The notes: generated by a model from the letters alone, not told the origin. A DNA stretch of 64,000 nt from Streptomyces sp. HUAS ZL42 (GCF_040782645.1 NZ_CP160403.1:4871001-4935000), one strand, 5' to 3'. Positions 54,164 through 62,631 are shown, counted from the stretch's first letter. Numbers and translations are program-made.

Positions 54164-55501
54164 TCAGCGGGCGGCGCCCGTGACAATCCAGCGGCCCGAG
54201 CGGGCACGGAGCCATAGAGTCAGCATCCGTACCCCCATCATGAGCGTCATGGCTCCCCAGAGCGCGGTGAGCCCGCCACCGACTGCAGGTACGAGGAGCG
54301 CTGCGGGGGCGAAGACCGCCAGGGTGAGCAGCATTGCCCAGGCCAGATAGGGGCCGTCTCCTGCACCCATCAGGACGCCGTCCAGGACGAAGACCACTCC
54401 GCAGATCGGTTGGGAGAGAGCCACCATCAGCAGCGCGGGCAGAGCGGTGTCCTTCACCACCGAGTCGCTCGTGAACAGGGGCAGGAAGAACGGACGGGAC
54501 AGGATCACCAGCAGGCCGAGGGCGACGCCGACGGTGAGGCCCCATTGCACCATGCGGCCGCAGGCGTCGCGCGCGCCCTGAGCATCATCGGCACCGAGGT
54601 AGCGTCCGATGATGGCTTGCCCGGCGATGGCGATGGCGTCGAGCGCGAAGGCGAGCAGACTCCACAAGGACAGGATGATCTGGTGCGCCGCTATGTCTGC
54701 GTCGCCGAGGCGCGCCGCGACAGCCGTGGCGATCATCAGGATCGCCCGCAGCGAGAGGGTGCGGACCAGCAGGGGCACGCCGGCCTGAGCTGAGGCCCTG
54801 ATCCCGGCGGCGTCGGGACGCAGTGAGGCACTGTGCTTGCGAGCACCACGGACGACCACCGCGAGGTAGACCGCCGCCATTCCACACTGGGCGATGACAG
54901 TGCCCCAGGCGGAGCCTGCGATACCGAGGCCGACGCCGTAGACAAGGCCCGCATTGAGGGCGGCGTTGGCGATGAAGCCCGCAATGGCGACATAGAGCGG
55001 TGTCCTCGTGTCCTGCAGGCCGCGCAGGACACCGGTGGCGGCGAGCACGACGAGCATGGCCGGGATGCCGAGGGAGGAGATCCGCAGGTATGTGGTCGCG
55101 TAGGGTGCGGCGGTGTCCGAAGCGCCGAAGAGGTCCACGAGAGCCGGTGCTGTGGGCAGGACGGCAGCGATGACGGTGGCGCCGAGCAGCAGTGCCAGCC
55201 AGATGCCGTCCATGCCCTGGCGTATGGCTGCCTGGAGTTCGCCTGCGCCCACGCGGCGGGCAACAGCCGCCGTGGTGGCGTAGGCCAAGAACACGAAGAC
55301 GCTGACTGCGGTCGTCAGGAGGGCTGCGGCGACGCCGAGCCCGGCCAGTTGCGCGGTGCCGAGATGGCCCACGATTGCGCTGTCGACCATGACGAAAAGC
55401 GGCTCGGCGACCAGAGCGCCGAAGGCGGGGACGGCAAGCGCGACGATCTCCCGGTCGTGCCGTCGTCGGGCGGCCCTGGGGCTCGCGGAAGCCTGTGTCA
55501 T
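54164..55501 (-). CDS. MATE family efflux transporter (DinF-like)
   Basis: Multidrug and toxin extrusion antiporter (about 445 aa) with 12 membrane segments. Landmarks: EIVALAVPAFGALVAEPLFVMVDSAIVGHLG near the N-terminus, QDTRTPLYVAIAGFIANAALNAGLVYG and DALAIAGQAIIGRYLGADD-like middle pieces (DAIAIAGQAIIGRYLGA), as in DinF. The gene start may be ATG 55501 or GTG 55507; there is no Shine-Dalgarno, and TAGATT just upstream could be the -10 of a leaderless mRNA. Common beside the rplI-dnaB region in Streptomyces; substrate unknown. Confidence 0.88.
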   Translation of the reverse strand: MTQASASPRAARRRHDREIVALAVPAFGALVAEPLFVMVDSAIVGHLGTAQLAGLGVAAALLTTAVSVFVFLAYATTAAVARRVGAGELQAAIRQGMDGIWLALLLGATVIAAVLPTAPALVDLFGASDTAAPYATTYLRISSLGIPAMLVVLAATGVLRGLQDTRTPLYVAIAGFIANAALNAGLVYGVGLGIAGSAWGTVIAQCGMAAVYLAVVVRGARKHSASLRPDAAGIRASAQAGVPLLVRTLSLRAILMIATAVAARLGDADIAAHQIILSLWSLLAFALDAIAIAGQAIIGRYLGADDAQGARDACGRMVQWGLTVGVALGLLVILSRPFFLPLFTSDSVVKDTALPALLMVALSQPICGVVFVLDGVLMGAGDGPYLAWAMLLTLAVFAPAALLVPAVGGGLTALWGAMTLMMGVRMLTLWLRARSGRWIVTGAAR

Positions 55502-55960
55502 GTGCACCAATCTAATCGTCCACAGGTAAGAGATGCAATTGCCTAATGCCCCTTACCTCATTTCCTGGGGTGTGCGCTTTCGTGCACCGTTCGTCGCGAT
55601 CTTGGTCCGACTGGGGAAGTTTTTCTTCTGCACAGCCGGTGGACGGGAAAAGCGCAGCTCGGAGTGGGTGCAGTGGGGATCTCGGGAGCTTGTTCACAGG
55701 CCTGTCCACCGGCTCGTGCACAGGTTTTGCGGAGTTCTCCACAGCATCCGGGCCGTCGTCCACATGGCCTGTGGATAACCAGATTGGCTGACGGTGCCTG
55801 CGGGCCTAACGTGGTCCGGCGCCCGCTCCGTCCGCCGGATGTGAAACCGTCACAAAACCGGCGTGCATGAACCGGAGTTGGGCCTCTCATTTGTCAGTGC
55901 CGTGCCGTAGAAAAGAGGGGCACGGCGAGGTCCGCTCGGCGGACGGGAGGAGGTGGCTCG
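55502..55960 (+). promoter_or_regulatory. dnaB upstream region with DnaA boxes
   Basis: This 459-base gap separates the divergent MATE and dnaB genes. It holds DnaA boxes: exact TTCTCCACA at 55735 and TGTGGATAA at 55770, and near matches at 55516 (TCGTCCACA), 55690 (TTGTTCACA), 55702 (CTGTCCACC) and 55756 (TCGTCCACA). A dnaB promoter follows at 55784. No gene seen. Confidence 0.65.
55784..55812 (+). promoter_or_regulatory. Probable dnaB promoter
   Basis: TTGGCT (55784-55789) and TAACGT (55807-55812) are 17 bases apart. A perfect DnaA box ends 5 bases before the -35. Confidence 0.5.
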
Positions 55961-57439
55961 GTGAGTATTTCCGAGCCCTTGGACGACCCGTGGGCCGACA
56001 GCGGTCCCAGTGATCGTCTGCCTGCTTCCCGCCGACGCGGCGACGGAGGCCGGGGCCGCGACGAACAGCACGACCGCGGACGGGACAACGGCGAATGGGA
56101 CGGCGGGGGCACGTCCTTCGAGCGTGTTCCGCCGCAGGACCTCGATGCCGAGCAGTCCGTACTCGGCGGCATGCTCCTGTCCAAGGACGCCATCGCCGAT
56201 GTCGTCGAGGTCCTCAAGGGCCACGACTTCTACAAGCCGGCACACGAAACGATCTTCCAGGCGATCCTCGACGTCTATGCCAAGGGGGAGCCGGCCGACC
56301 CCATCACCATCGCCGCTGAGCTCACCAAGCGCGGCGAGATCAACAAGGTCGGCGGCGCCTCGTATCTGCACTCGCTCGTTCAGACCGTGCCCACGGCAGC
56401 CAACGCCGAGTACTACGCGGAGATCGTCCACGAGCGTGCGGTCCTGCGCCGCCTGGTGGAGGCCGGAACCCGCATCACACAGATGGGATACGCGGCCGAC
56501 GACGACGTGGACGAGATCGTCAACCGGGCCCAGGCCGAGATCTACGCGGTCACCGAGCAGCGCACCAGCGAGGACTATCTGCCGCTCGGCGACATCATGG
56601 AGGGCGCGCTCGACGAGATCGAGGCGATCGGCTCGCGCAGTGGCGAGATGACCGGTGTGCCCACGGGATTCACCGACTTCGACTCGCTCACCAACGGTCT
56701 GCACCCGGGCCAGATGATCGTCATCGCCGCGCGTCCCGCCATGGGCAAGTCGACCCTCGCGCTGGACTTCGCGCGGGCTGCGTCGATCAAGCACAATCTG
56801 CCCAGCGTGATCTTCTCGCTCGAAATGGGCCGCAACGAGATCGCGATGCGTCTGCTGTCCGCCGAGGCCCGCGTCGCGCTGCACCACATGCGATCCGGCA
56901 CGATGACCGACGAGGACTGGACGCGTCTGGCCCGTCGTATGCCGGACGTCTCGGCCGCCCCGCTCTTCATCGACGACTCTCCGAACCTGTCGATGATGGA
57001 GATCCGCGCCAAGTGCCGCCGCCTCAAGCAGCGCAACGACATCAGGCTGGTCGTCATCGACTATCTCCAACTGATGCAGTCCGGCGGCTCCAAGCGTGCC
57101 GAGAACCGTCAGCAGGAGGTCTCGGACATGTCCCGTAACCTCAAGCTGCTGGCGAAGGAGCTGGAGATCCCGGTCATCGCGCTCTCCCAGCTCAACCGAG
57201 GTCCCGAGCAGCGCACCGACAAGAAGCCGATGGTCTCCGACCTTCGTGAGTCCGGCTCCATCGAGCAGGACGCCGACATGGTCATCCTGCTTCACCGCGA
57301 AGACGCCTACGAGAAGGAGTCGCCCCGGGCGGGCGAGGCAGATCTGATCGTGGCCAAGCACCGAAACGGCCCGACGGCGACGATCACGGTCGCCTTCCAG
57401 GGCCACTACTCACGGTTCGTGGACATGGCACAGACCTGA
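55961..57439 (+). CDS. dnaB: Replicative DNA helicase DnaB
   Basis: Hexameric 5'-3' helicase (492 aa) at the fork. A charged, Gly/Arg-rich tail (1-50) precedes the N-terminal domain (PPQDLDAEQSVLGGMLLSKDAIADVVEVL). The RecA-like motor holds Walker A RPAMGKST near residue 260, FSLEMGRNEIAMRLL, Walker B VVIDYLQLMQ and SQLNRGPEQR. It is uninterrupted, with no intein. GTG start with GGAGGAGG about 10 bases upstream. Its loader is probably the DciA-like protein of this window. Confidence 0.97.
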   Translation: MSISEPLDDPWADSGPSDRLPASRRRGDGGRGRDEQHDRGRDNGEWDGGGTSFERVPPQDLDAEQSVLGGMLLSKDAIADVVEVLKGHDFYKPAHETIFQAILDVYAKGEPADPITIAAELTKRGEINKVGGASYLHSLVQTVPTAANAEYYAEIVHERAVLRRLVEAGTRITQMGYAADDDVDEIVNRAQAEIYAVTEQRTSEDYLPLGDIMEGALDEIEAIGSRSGEMTGVPTGFTDFDSLTNGLHPGQMIVIAARPAMGKSTLALDFARAASIKHNLPSVIFSLEMGRNEIAMRLLSAEARVALHHMRSGTMTDEDWTRLARRMPDVSAAPLFIDDSPNLSMMEIRAKCRRLKQRNDIRLVVIDYLQLMQSGGSKRAENRQQEVSDMSRNLKLLAKELEIPVIALSQLNRGPEQRTDKKPMVSDLRESGSIEQDADMVILLHREDAYEKESPRAGEADLIVAKHRNGPTATITVAFQGHYSRFVDMAQT

Positions 57440-57534
57440 GGCACGGTTGCGTGTGCCGCGCGGCGCCATCCATGCGATGGGGACACCGGGGAAATCTGCT
57501 CGACGCGTGGTGAACCAGGGGATGGACTGGGCGC

Positions 57535-58920
57535 ATGACGACACCTCAGGATGATCTGCTTCCCAGTACGCGGCGGGCGTTGCTGCACAGGATCGCCGTG
57601 GCACAGGCCGAAGGTCGGGCGCCGTCGCTGGTCGCGGCGGTCGTACGGGACGGACGGGCGGTGTGGCACGGGGCACGGTCCTCGGTCGACGGGCATGCTC
57701 CGGACGAGAACGTGCAGTACCGGATCGGCTCGATCACCAAGACCTTCACGGCTGTCCTGGTGCTGCGGCTGCGGGACGAGAGCCTGCTCGACCTCGCTGA
57801 CCCGCTGGAGAAGCACCTCCCGGGTACCGGCGCTGGGGAGGCGACCATCGCCGACCTGCTCGCGCACACGAGCGGTCTGGCGGCGGAGTCGCCCGCGCCG
57901 TGGTGGGAGCGGACGCCGGGTACGCTGCGGCCCGAGCTCGGCGATGTGCTGGGGGAGCAGCCGTTCCTGCATCCGGTCGGCCGGCGGTTCCACTACTCGA
58001 ACCCCGGTTACACCCTGCTCGGCGCGCTCGTGGAGCAACTGCGGGGCGCCTCCTGGGAGGACGTTCTTCGGCGGGAAGTACTCGAACCCTTGGGTCTGGA
58101 CCGTACTGGTGCGCGACCACAGGCGCCGCACGCGGGCGGCTGGGCAGTCCATCCCTGGGCGGATGTGCTGCTGCCCGAGCCCACGGAGGATCTCGGACGG
58201 ATGGCACCTGCAGGTCAACTCTGGTCGACTACCGGCGACTTGGCACGGTTTGCCGCCTTCCTGGTTCAGGGGGACGACCGGGTGCTGAGGGCGGAGACGG
58301 TGCGGGAGATGCGGACGCCCGCCGCGCCGGCCGAGGCGACAGACGTGGCGGACGGTGTGACGTATGGCCTCGGCATGCAGATCCAGCACCGGCACGGACG
58401 ACTGCTCGTGGGGCACGGCGGATCACTGCCGGGCTTCCTTGCGAGCCTCACCGTCAGCGTGGAGGACGACGTCGCGGCCGTCGTGCTGGCCAACTGCACT
58501 TCCGGCCCGCTGGTCTCGGTGGTCGCCGCCGATCTCGTGCGTATCGTCGCCGAGGCCGAGCCGCCGATCCCCGTTCCATGGCGACCCCTGCGCGAAGTCG
58601 ACCAATCGGTACTGGAGTTGGCGGGACAGTGGTACTGGGGAACCAACGCGTTCGCGTTGCGGCTCACATCCGACGGACTGGTCTCGCTCGGACCGCTGTC
58701 CGGGAACGGTCGGAGTTCGCGGTTCCGGGCGAACAGCGACGGTACCTGGACGGGGCTGGAGGGCTACTTCGCGGGAGAGCTTCTGCGGGCCGTACGACGC
58801 CCTGACGGGTCCGTGGACCATCTGGACCTCGGGTCGTTCGTGTTCACGCGCCAGCCGTACGACGAAACGGCGTCGGTGCCGGGTGGAGCCGACCCGGAGG
58901 GGTGGCGAGGGATCGGCTAA
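57535..58920 (+). CDS. Beta-lactamase-related serine hydrolase
   Basis: Class C-like serine hydrolase (461 aa) of the broad beta-lactamase/esterase/D-aminopeptidase family. Catalytic Ser66 and Lys69 in GSITKT, Tyr154 in HYSNPGYT, and the third motif HGG in LLVGHGGSLPGF near residue 300. There is no signal peptide, so it is probably cytoplasmic, which argues against a drug-resistance role. A C-terminal lipocalin-like part (about 350-440) follows. The ATG follows dnaB by 95 bases; substrate unknown. Confidence 0.85.
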   Translation: MTTPQDDLLPSTRRALLHRIAVAQAEGRAPSLVAAVVRDGRAVWHGARSSVDGHAPDENVQYRIGSITKTFTAVLVLRLRDESLLDLADPLEKHLPGTGAGEATIADLLAHTSGLAAESPAPWWERTPGTLRPELGDVLGEQPFLHPVGRRFHYSNPGYTLLGALVEQLRGASWEDVLRREVLEPLGLDRTGARPQAPHAGGWAVHPWADVLLPEPTEDLGRMAPAGQLWSTTGDLARFAAFLVQGDDRVLRAETVREMRTPAAPAEATDVADGVTYGLGMQIQHRHGRLLVGHGGSLPGFLASLTVSVEDDVAAVVLANCTSGPLVSVVAADLVRIVAEAEPPIPVPWRPLREVDQSVLELAGQWYWGTNAFALRLTSDGLVSLGPLSGNGRSSRFRANSDGTWTGLEGYFAGELLRAVRRPDGSVDHLDLGSFVFTRQPYDETASVPGGADPEGWRGIG

Positions 58921-58978
58921 CGGCCCTCGGAGCGGGCTGGGCGCGTCGATGCCCGGAAGGCGTCCTGTTTCACGTCCT

Positions 58979-58992
58979 GTTTCACGTGAAAC
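58979..58992. promoter_or_regulatory. parS site in a 26-bp palindrome with a duplicated half-site
   Basis: Perfect 14-bp site inside a 26-bp palindrome (58973-58998). The 12 bases CGTCCTGTTTCA are duplicated in tandem (58961-58972 and 58973-58984), giving a broken half parS at 58967. The palindrome lies between the convergent hydrolase and GNAT genes and may serve as terminator. Confidence 0.9.
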
Positions 58993-59029
58993 AGGACGCT
59001 TCTCGTCTGCGGGACTTCCCGCAACACCC

Positions 59030-59482
59030 TCAGAGCTGGAGCTTGAAGCCCACGTGTGACGCCACGAAACCGAGCCGCTCGTAGAATCGGTGCGCGTCGG
59101 TGCGGGTGCTGTCGGAGGTCAGCTGCACCAACTGGCAGCCCTGGCGCCGGGATTCTTCGATCGCCCACTCGATGAGCCGTGTGCCCAGGCCACTTCCTCG
59201 TTCGTCGGCGTGAACGCGGACGCCCTCGACGACCGACCGGGTGGAGCCGCGCCGGGAGAGCCCGGGAATGATCGTGAGCTGGAGTGTTCCGGCGACGCGA
59301 CCCTCGCGAACGGCCACGACCAGATGCTGGTTCGGGTCGGAGCTGAGCCGTTCAAGTGCGGTGAGGTACGGGGTGAGGTCCTGGGGTGACTCGCGCTGCG
59401 CGCCCAACGGATCGTCCGCGAGCATGGCGACGATGGCGGGGACGTCGTCGGAAACGGCGGGGCGTATCTCAAGATCTCCCAT
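59030..59482 (-). CDS. GNAT family N-acetyltransferase
   Basis: Predicted acetyltransferase (150 aa). It starts LEIRPAVSDDVPAIVAMLADD; the acetyl-CoA loop reads VHADERGSGLGTRLIEWAI (residues about 92-110), then HRFYERLGFVASHVGFKLQL. Complete single GNAT domain, substrate unknown. It starts 10 bases after the MarR gene and likely shares its transcript. Confidence 0.88.
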   Translation of the reverse strand: MGDLEIRPAVSDDVPAIVAMLADDPLGAQRESPQDLTPYLTALERLSSDPNQHLVVAVREGRVAGTLQLTIIPGLSRRGSTRSVVEGVRVHADERGSGLGTRLIEWAIEESRRQGCQLVQLTSDSTRTDAHRFYERLGFVASHVGFKLQL

Positions 59483-59491
59483 GCCTGCACC

Positions 59492-59950
59492 CTATGCGGG
59501 CACCTTCAAACCCTTCACGATCCGGACGAGCGGGGCCAGTTCGGGGTTGCTGGCCGCCTCGTCGAGCGCCTCCCGCAGAGCGGCGTCGTTGGTGGGCCGG
59601 GCCTCTTCGAGCAACTCGAGGCCGGCGGGGGTGACGTTGGTGTAGATGCCACGGCGGTCGGTGGGACACAGGTAGCGCTCGAGCAGCCCGCGGTCCTCGA
59701 GCCGGGTCACCAAGCGGGTCGTGGCGCTCTGGCTGAGGACGACCGCGTCGGAGACCTGCTTCATCTGCAGATGGCCCCCGTCACCGTCGTGCTGACGGCT
59801 GAGCACGTCGAGCAGGGAGTACTCGCGCACGCTCAGCTCGTGCTTCGCCTGCAGGGCGCGCTCGATGTGCGCTTCGATCCGCCCATGAAGCAAGGAGAGG
59901 GCGCACCAGCCCTGGGCGAGGGCGGTGAGCGAGGGATCCGTCGCTGTCAT
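59492..59950 (-). CDS. MarR family transcriptional regulator
   Basis: Winged-helix regulator (152 aa). The MarR core covers about residues 30-125: LSVREYSLLDVLSRQHDGDGGHLQMKQVSDAVVLSQSATTRLVTRLEDRGLLERYLCPTDRRGIYTNVTPAGLELL, with the recognition helix SQSATTRLVTRL and the wing DRRGIYT. GGAGGAAA precedes the ATG. It is divergent from a broken MFS gene that was probably its target; an operator-like repeat lies between them. Confidence 0.9.
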   Translation of the reverse strand: MTATDPSLTALAQGWCALSLLHGRIEAHIERALQAKHELSVREYSLLDVLSRQHDGDGGHLQMKQVSDAVVLSQSATTRLVTRLEDRGLLERYLCPTDRRGIYTNVTPAGLELLEEARPTNDAALREALDEAASNPELAPLVRIVKGLKVPA

Positions 59951-59998
59951 GGGCGTTTCCTCCGTCCCGGAGCTGCCGAAACCAGGATAGAGCCTGGA

Positions 59999-60018
59999 TG
60001 CAATAGACGGCTGTTGCA
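59999..60018. promoter_or_regulatory. Probable MarR operator
   Basis: TGCAATAG and CTGTTGCA form an inverted repeat (7 of 8 positions) around ACGG, about 50 bases before the MarR gene and 85 bases before the MFS remnant. Confidence 0.5.
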
Positions 60019-60100
60019 GTTAACCCGCGTAAACAACTATTGCTAACGCAGGTAAAGCGCACCGGCAACCTCGTGACTGCACGTTCGCCGACCGCCTCTG

Positions 60101-60527
60101 ATGCCCATGCTGCACATCTCCCTGGGCGCCCTGGCACTGGTCATCGCGCACTTCACGCTCACCGGGCACCGCAAGGTTCCTCGCGGCCGTAACGTCGCGC
60201 TGATCGGCGCACTGGGCTTCGCCACCGTCCCGCCGCACCAGAAGCGCGTCCTCGCCCAGGCGCACAGCGCCCCGACACTGGCCTCCGCCGTCGACATCGG
60301 CGCCTTCAAGCAACCCACTCTCCGCCCGGCTCGGCGGTCTCGTCATCGCGGCCGGCCTCGGCCACACCACCCCGAACTCGGGCGGCGCCGCACTCGCCGC
60401 GGCGGCTCTCGTCCTGGCGTTCCTCTCAGCCGCGCTGGAGCGCCGCGAGACCTCCTCCAGCGCCGTCGTCGTGGGTGCCGCCCCTGCCGCACAGCGGGCC
60501 ACCGCCCACCACACTGAGCCGACTTGA
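60101..60527 (+). pseudogene. Remnant of an MFS efflux transporter (truncated and frameshifted)
   Basis: Only the last third of an MFS drug exporter is left. The first frame reads LHISLGALALVIAHFTLTG..., NVALIGALGFATVPPHQKRVL and APTLASAVDIGAF. After a small deletion near 60310-60330 the reading continues in the next frame as LGGLVIAAGLGHTTPN and AALAAAALVLAFLSAALE to the stop at 60525. The joined product matches the usual C-terminal halves of such pumps (DIGAFNLGN...AWLGG). About 270 N-terminal residues are missing. It is divergent from marR, the usual layout of a MarR-controlled pump. Confidence 0.8.
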
Positions 60528-60566
60528 GTGCGGGGCCGTCTCCGCGCGCGGATTCTCCGCGCCGGG

Positions 60567-61433
60567 TCAGCCCGCCGCCACCGTCAGTGGAGCGAACCGT
60601 CGGGTCCAGTCCCCGGGCAGTTCCGCGATCCCGTACGTCATGACCGCGTTGAAAGCGACGGACGCCATGCCGTGCTCCTTCGCCCACGCCAACAGCTCCT
60701 CGTGCCGTACGTCGATGTCGGTGCGCAGCGGTCGGTCGGTACCGGCGGCGAGAGAGGCGATGAGCGCCTTCGCCGTCTCCGTGTCACGGGCGATCAGAGG
60801 ACCCACGACTTGGGTGTCCATGTTGGGCCACGCCCCCGCGTACCCGATGATCCGGCCGTTCTCCTCGGCGACGCGCAGTTGGTCGGCGAAGGCCGGCAGC
60901 CTGGTGACGATGTGCGTGCGATCGCTGCCGAACACCTCCTCGTCGAGCCGGAGGATCGCGGTGAGGTCCTCGGCGGTGGCCGCGCGGGTGGCGATCCCGG
61001 ATTCCGGACCGCGGGACGTGAAGCGGCCGCGCAGCATCTCCGCCTGTCCCGTCACCTTGAAGCCGAGTTCCTCGTAGAGCGGGCGGCCGTACGGCGTGGC
61101 GTGCAGCGTCAGAGGTGTGGGGCCCATCGCCGAGACGACGTGCTGCATCAACCGGCGTCCGACGCCCTGACGGGCGTGCCGCTCCGCGACCAGCACCATG
61201 CCGACGGCCCCGAGGTCGGGTCGGTCGTGCGGACCGTACTCGGTGACGACGCAGACGCTGACGAGGCCGCCGGCGGGGTCGTCGATGCCGTAGCCCTTCC
61301 CGGCCGTGAGGAGGAATCCCCACTTGTGCTCCTCACGCGGCCACCCCCGGTCCTCGGAGAGGTCGGCGCACGCGGTGAGATCGCGAAACGTCAGACGGCG
61401 GATGGGGAGAGCGGCGAGGGAAGGAATCGGCAC
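60567..61433 (-). CDS. GNAT family N-acetyltransferase (two-domain)
   Basis: Acetyltransferase (288 aa) with two GNAT-like halves. The first has VAERHARQGVGRRLMQHVVSAM near residues 85-106, a clear acetyl-CoA loop. The second starts near 165 (IATRAATAEDLTAILRLDEEVFG) and is degenerate: NMDTQVVGPLIARDTETAKALIASLA. A member of the Eis-like two-domain family in layout. I use GTG 61433 as the start (MPIPSLAALPIRRLTFRDL), as the longer frame reads non-protein-like; there is no clear Shine-Dalgarno. Substrate unknown. Confidence 0.8.
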   Translation of the reverse strand: MPIPSLAALPIRRLTFRDLTACADLSEDRGWPREEHKWGFLLTAGKGYGIDDPAGGLVSVCVVTEYGPHDRPDLGAVGMVLVAERHARQGVGRRLMQHVVSAMGPTPLTLHATPYGRPLYEELGFKVTGQAEMLRGRFTSRGPESGIATRAATAEDLTAILRLDEEVFGSDRTHIVTRLPAFADQLRVAEENGRIIGYAGAWPNMDTQVVGPLIARDTETAKALIASLAAGTDRPLRTDIDVRHEELLAWAKEHGMASVAFNAVMTYGIAELPGDWTRRFAPLTVAAG

Positions 61434-61545
61434 GCAGGTCAGGCTGTCCGACAGCCCGCCTCCACGTCCACCTGTTTCGAGGAGACGCACGTGCTTTTGG
61501 CCATGTCGTGGCCTGCCGCACAACCTGTGGATTCAGGGGAGGGAC

Positions 61546-61559
61546 GTTTCACGTGAAAC
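61546..61559. promoter_or_regulatory. parS site
   Basis: Perfect 14-bp site upstream of the HAD gene, just before its possible -10 element. Confidence 0.95.
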
Positions 61560-61586
61560 ACGGGCGGCCCGCTAGCGTCGGGGTCC

Positions 61587-62219
61587 ATGACGCGACTTCA
61601 TCTCTTCGATCTCGACGGCACGCTGCTGTACGGAACCACCTCACCGGTGGAGATCTCCCGGCAGCTCGGTTTGGAGGAAGAGACGGTGGCGCTGGACCAG
61701 GCGATCTCCGCCGGGTTGATCGGGCCGCCCGAGTATGCGGAACAGGTGTACGCGCTCTGGTCCGATCTCACCCCGGAGCATGTGGCGGCGGCTTTTGAGG
61801 GGGCCCCTTGGCTGACCCGCATCCGTGAGGTGTGGGCCGAGATCAGACAGCAGGGCGACTACTGCGCCGTCGTGTCGCTCTCCCCTTCCTTCTTTGTGCA
61901 GCGGCTCCTGGACTGGGGCGCACATGCGGCACACGGGTCCCGATTTCCCGCCATACCGTTCACCGAGCCCGTGGATCCGGCAGGGGTGCTGAGCGCGGCT
62001 GCCAAGGTGCGGATCGCCGATCGGCTCTGTGAGGAGTTCGGGGTGACGCGGGCCGACTGCGTCGCCTATGGCGACTCGTTGTCGGACAAGGACCTTTTCG
62101 GCGTTGTCCCGGTCTCCGTCGCCGTCAACGCGGATCGTCATCTGGCCGGGCTCGCGACCCACACCTACGCGGGGGAAGATCTGTGGGATGCCTATGAATT
62201 GGTGCGCCGCGCCCGGTAA
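61587..62219 (+). CDS. HAD family phosphatase (SerB-like)
   Basis: Haloacid dehalogenase hydrolase (210 aa). Motif I is FDLDGTLL with Asp8 and Asp10, motif II lies in AVVSLSPSFF (Ser), and motif IV is YGDSLSDKDLF. The layout resembles the SerB/PSPase-like subclass IB. Probably a small-molecule phosphatase, substrate unknown. The ATG has no Shine-Dalgarno; TAGCGT at 61573-61578 could be the -10 of a leaderless mRNA. A parS site lies 27 bases upstream. Confidence 0.85.
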   Translation: MTRLHLFDLDGTLLYGTTSPVEISRQLGLEEETVALDQAISAGLIGPPEYAEQVYALWSDLTPEHVAAAFEGAPWLTRIREVWAEIRQQGDYCAVVSLSPSFFVQRLLDWGAHAAHGSRFPAIPFTEPVDPAGVLSAAAKVRIADRLCEEFGVTRADCVAYGDSLSDKDLFGVVPVSVAVNADRHLAGLATHTYAGEDLWDAYELVRRAR

Positions 62220-62631
62220 TTGGAGGAATTGACGGTTCGCCCCGCGGCCGATTCGTGACGGCGGAAGGGGGGACTTGTGCACGGAGCGGTGGCCGGTATG
62301 GTCGACTCCGGTTCGTCGCAGTGAGGTGCACACATCCTGCCCGGGCCGAGCGCAAGGCAAGGCAGCCTAACGGGACGGAGAGATCGAAGACCCGCATTTC
62401 CGGTTATGCGGTGGGGACGTCCGCATGCGGTGGGATGCTGCGGTGAGAGCACTGCGGTCAATGTCACACTCTCGCCTTACTTGTCCGTACTGAGCGGGAA
62501 TGCAGGTTGAATGTGGCCGCATTGGCCACGGCACCGACGGGGAAAAGCAAGCCGTCCGCGGGGGAAAGCAGGCACCTTCCGATCGAGGAAGTGCGCAGTC
62601 CGACCGAAAGATGTTCGAGGCGAGGCAGACC
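62220..62631 (+). promoter_or_regulatory. Upstream region of the globin-reductase with TGCGGT repeats
   Basis: This 412-base gap has four TGCGGT repeats at 62407, 62426, 62439 and 62453, in the same direction and 13-19 bases apart; the first two extend to TGCGGTGGG. They could bind a regulator of the globin gene. No gene or hairpin seen elsewhere in it. Confidence 0.4.
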
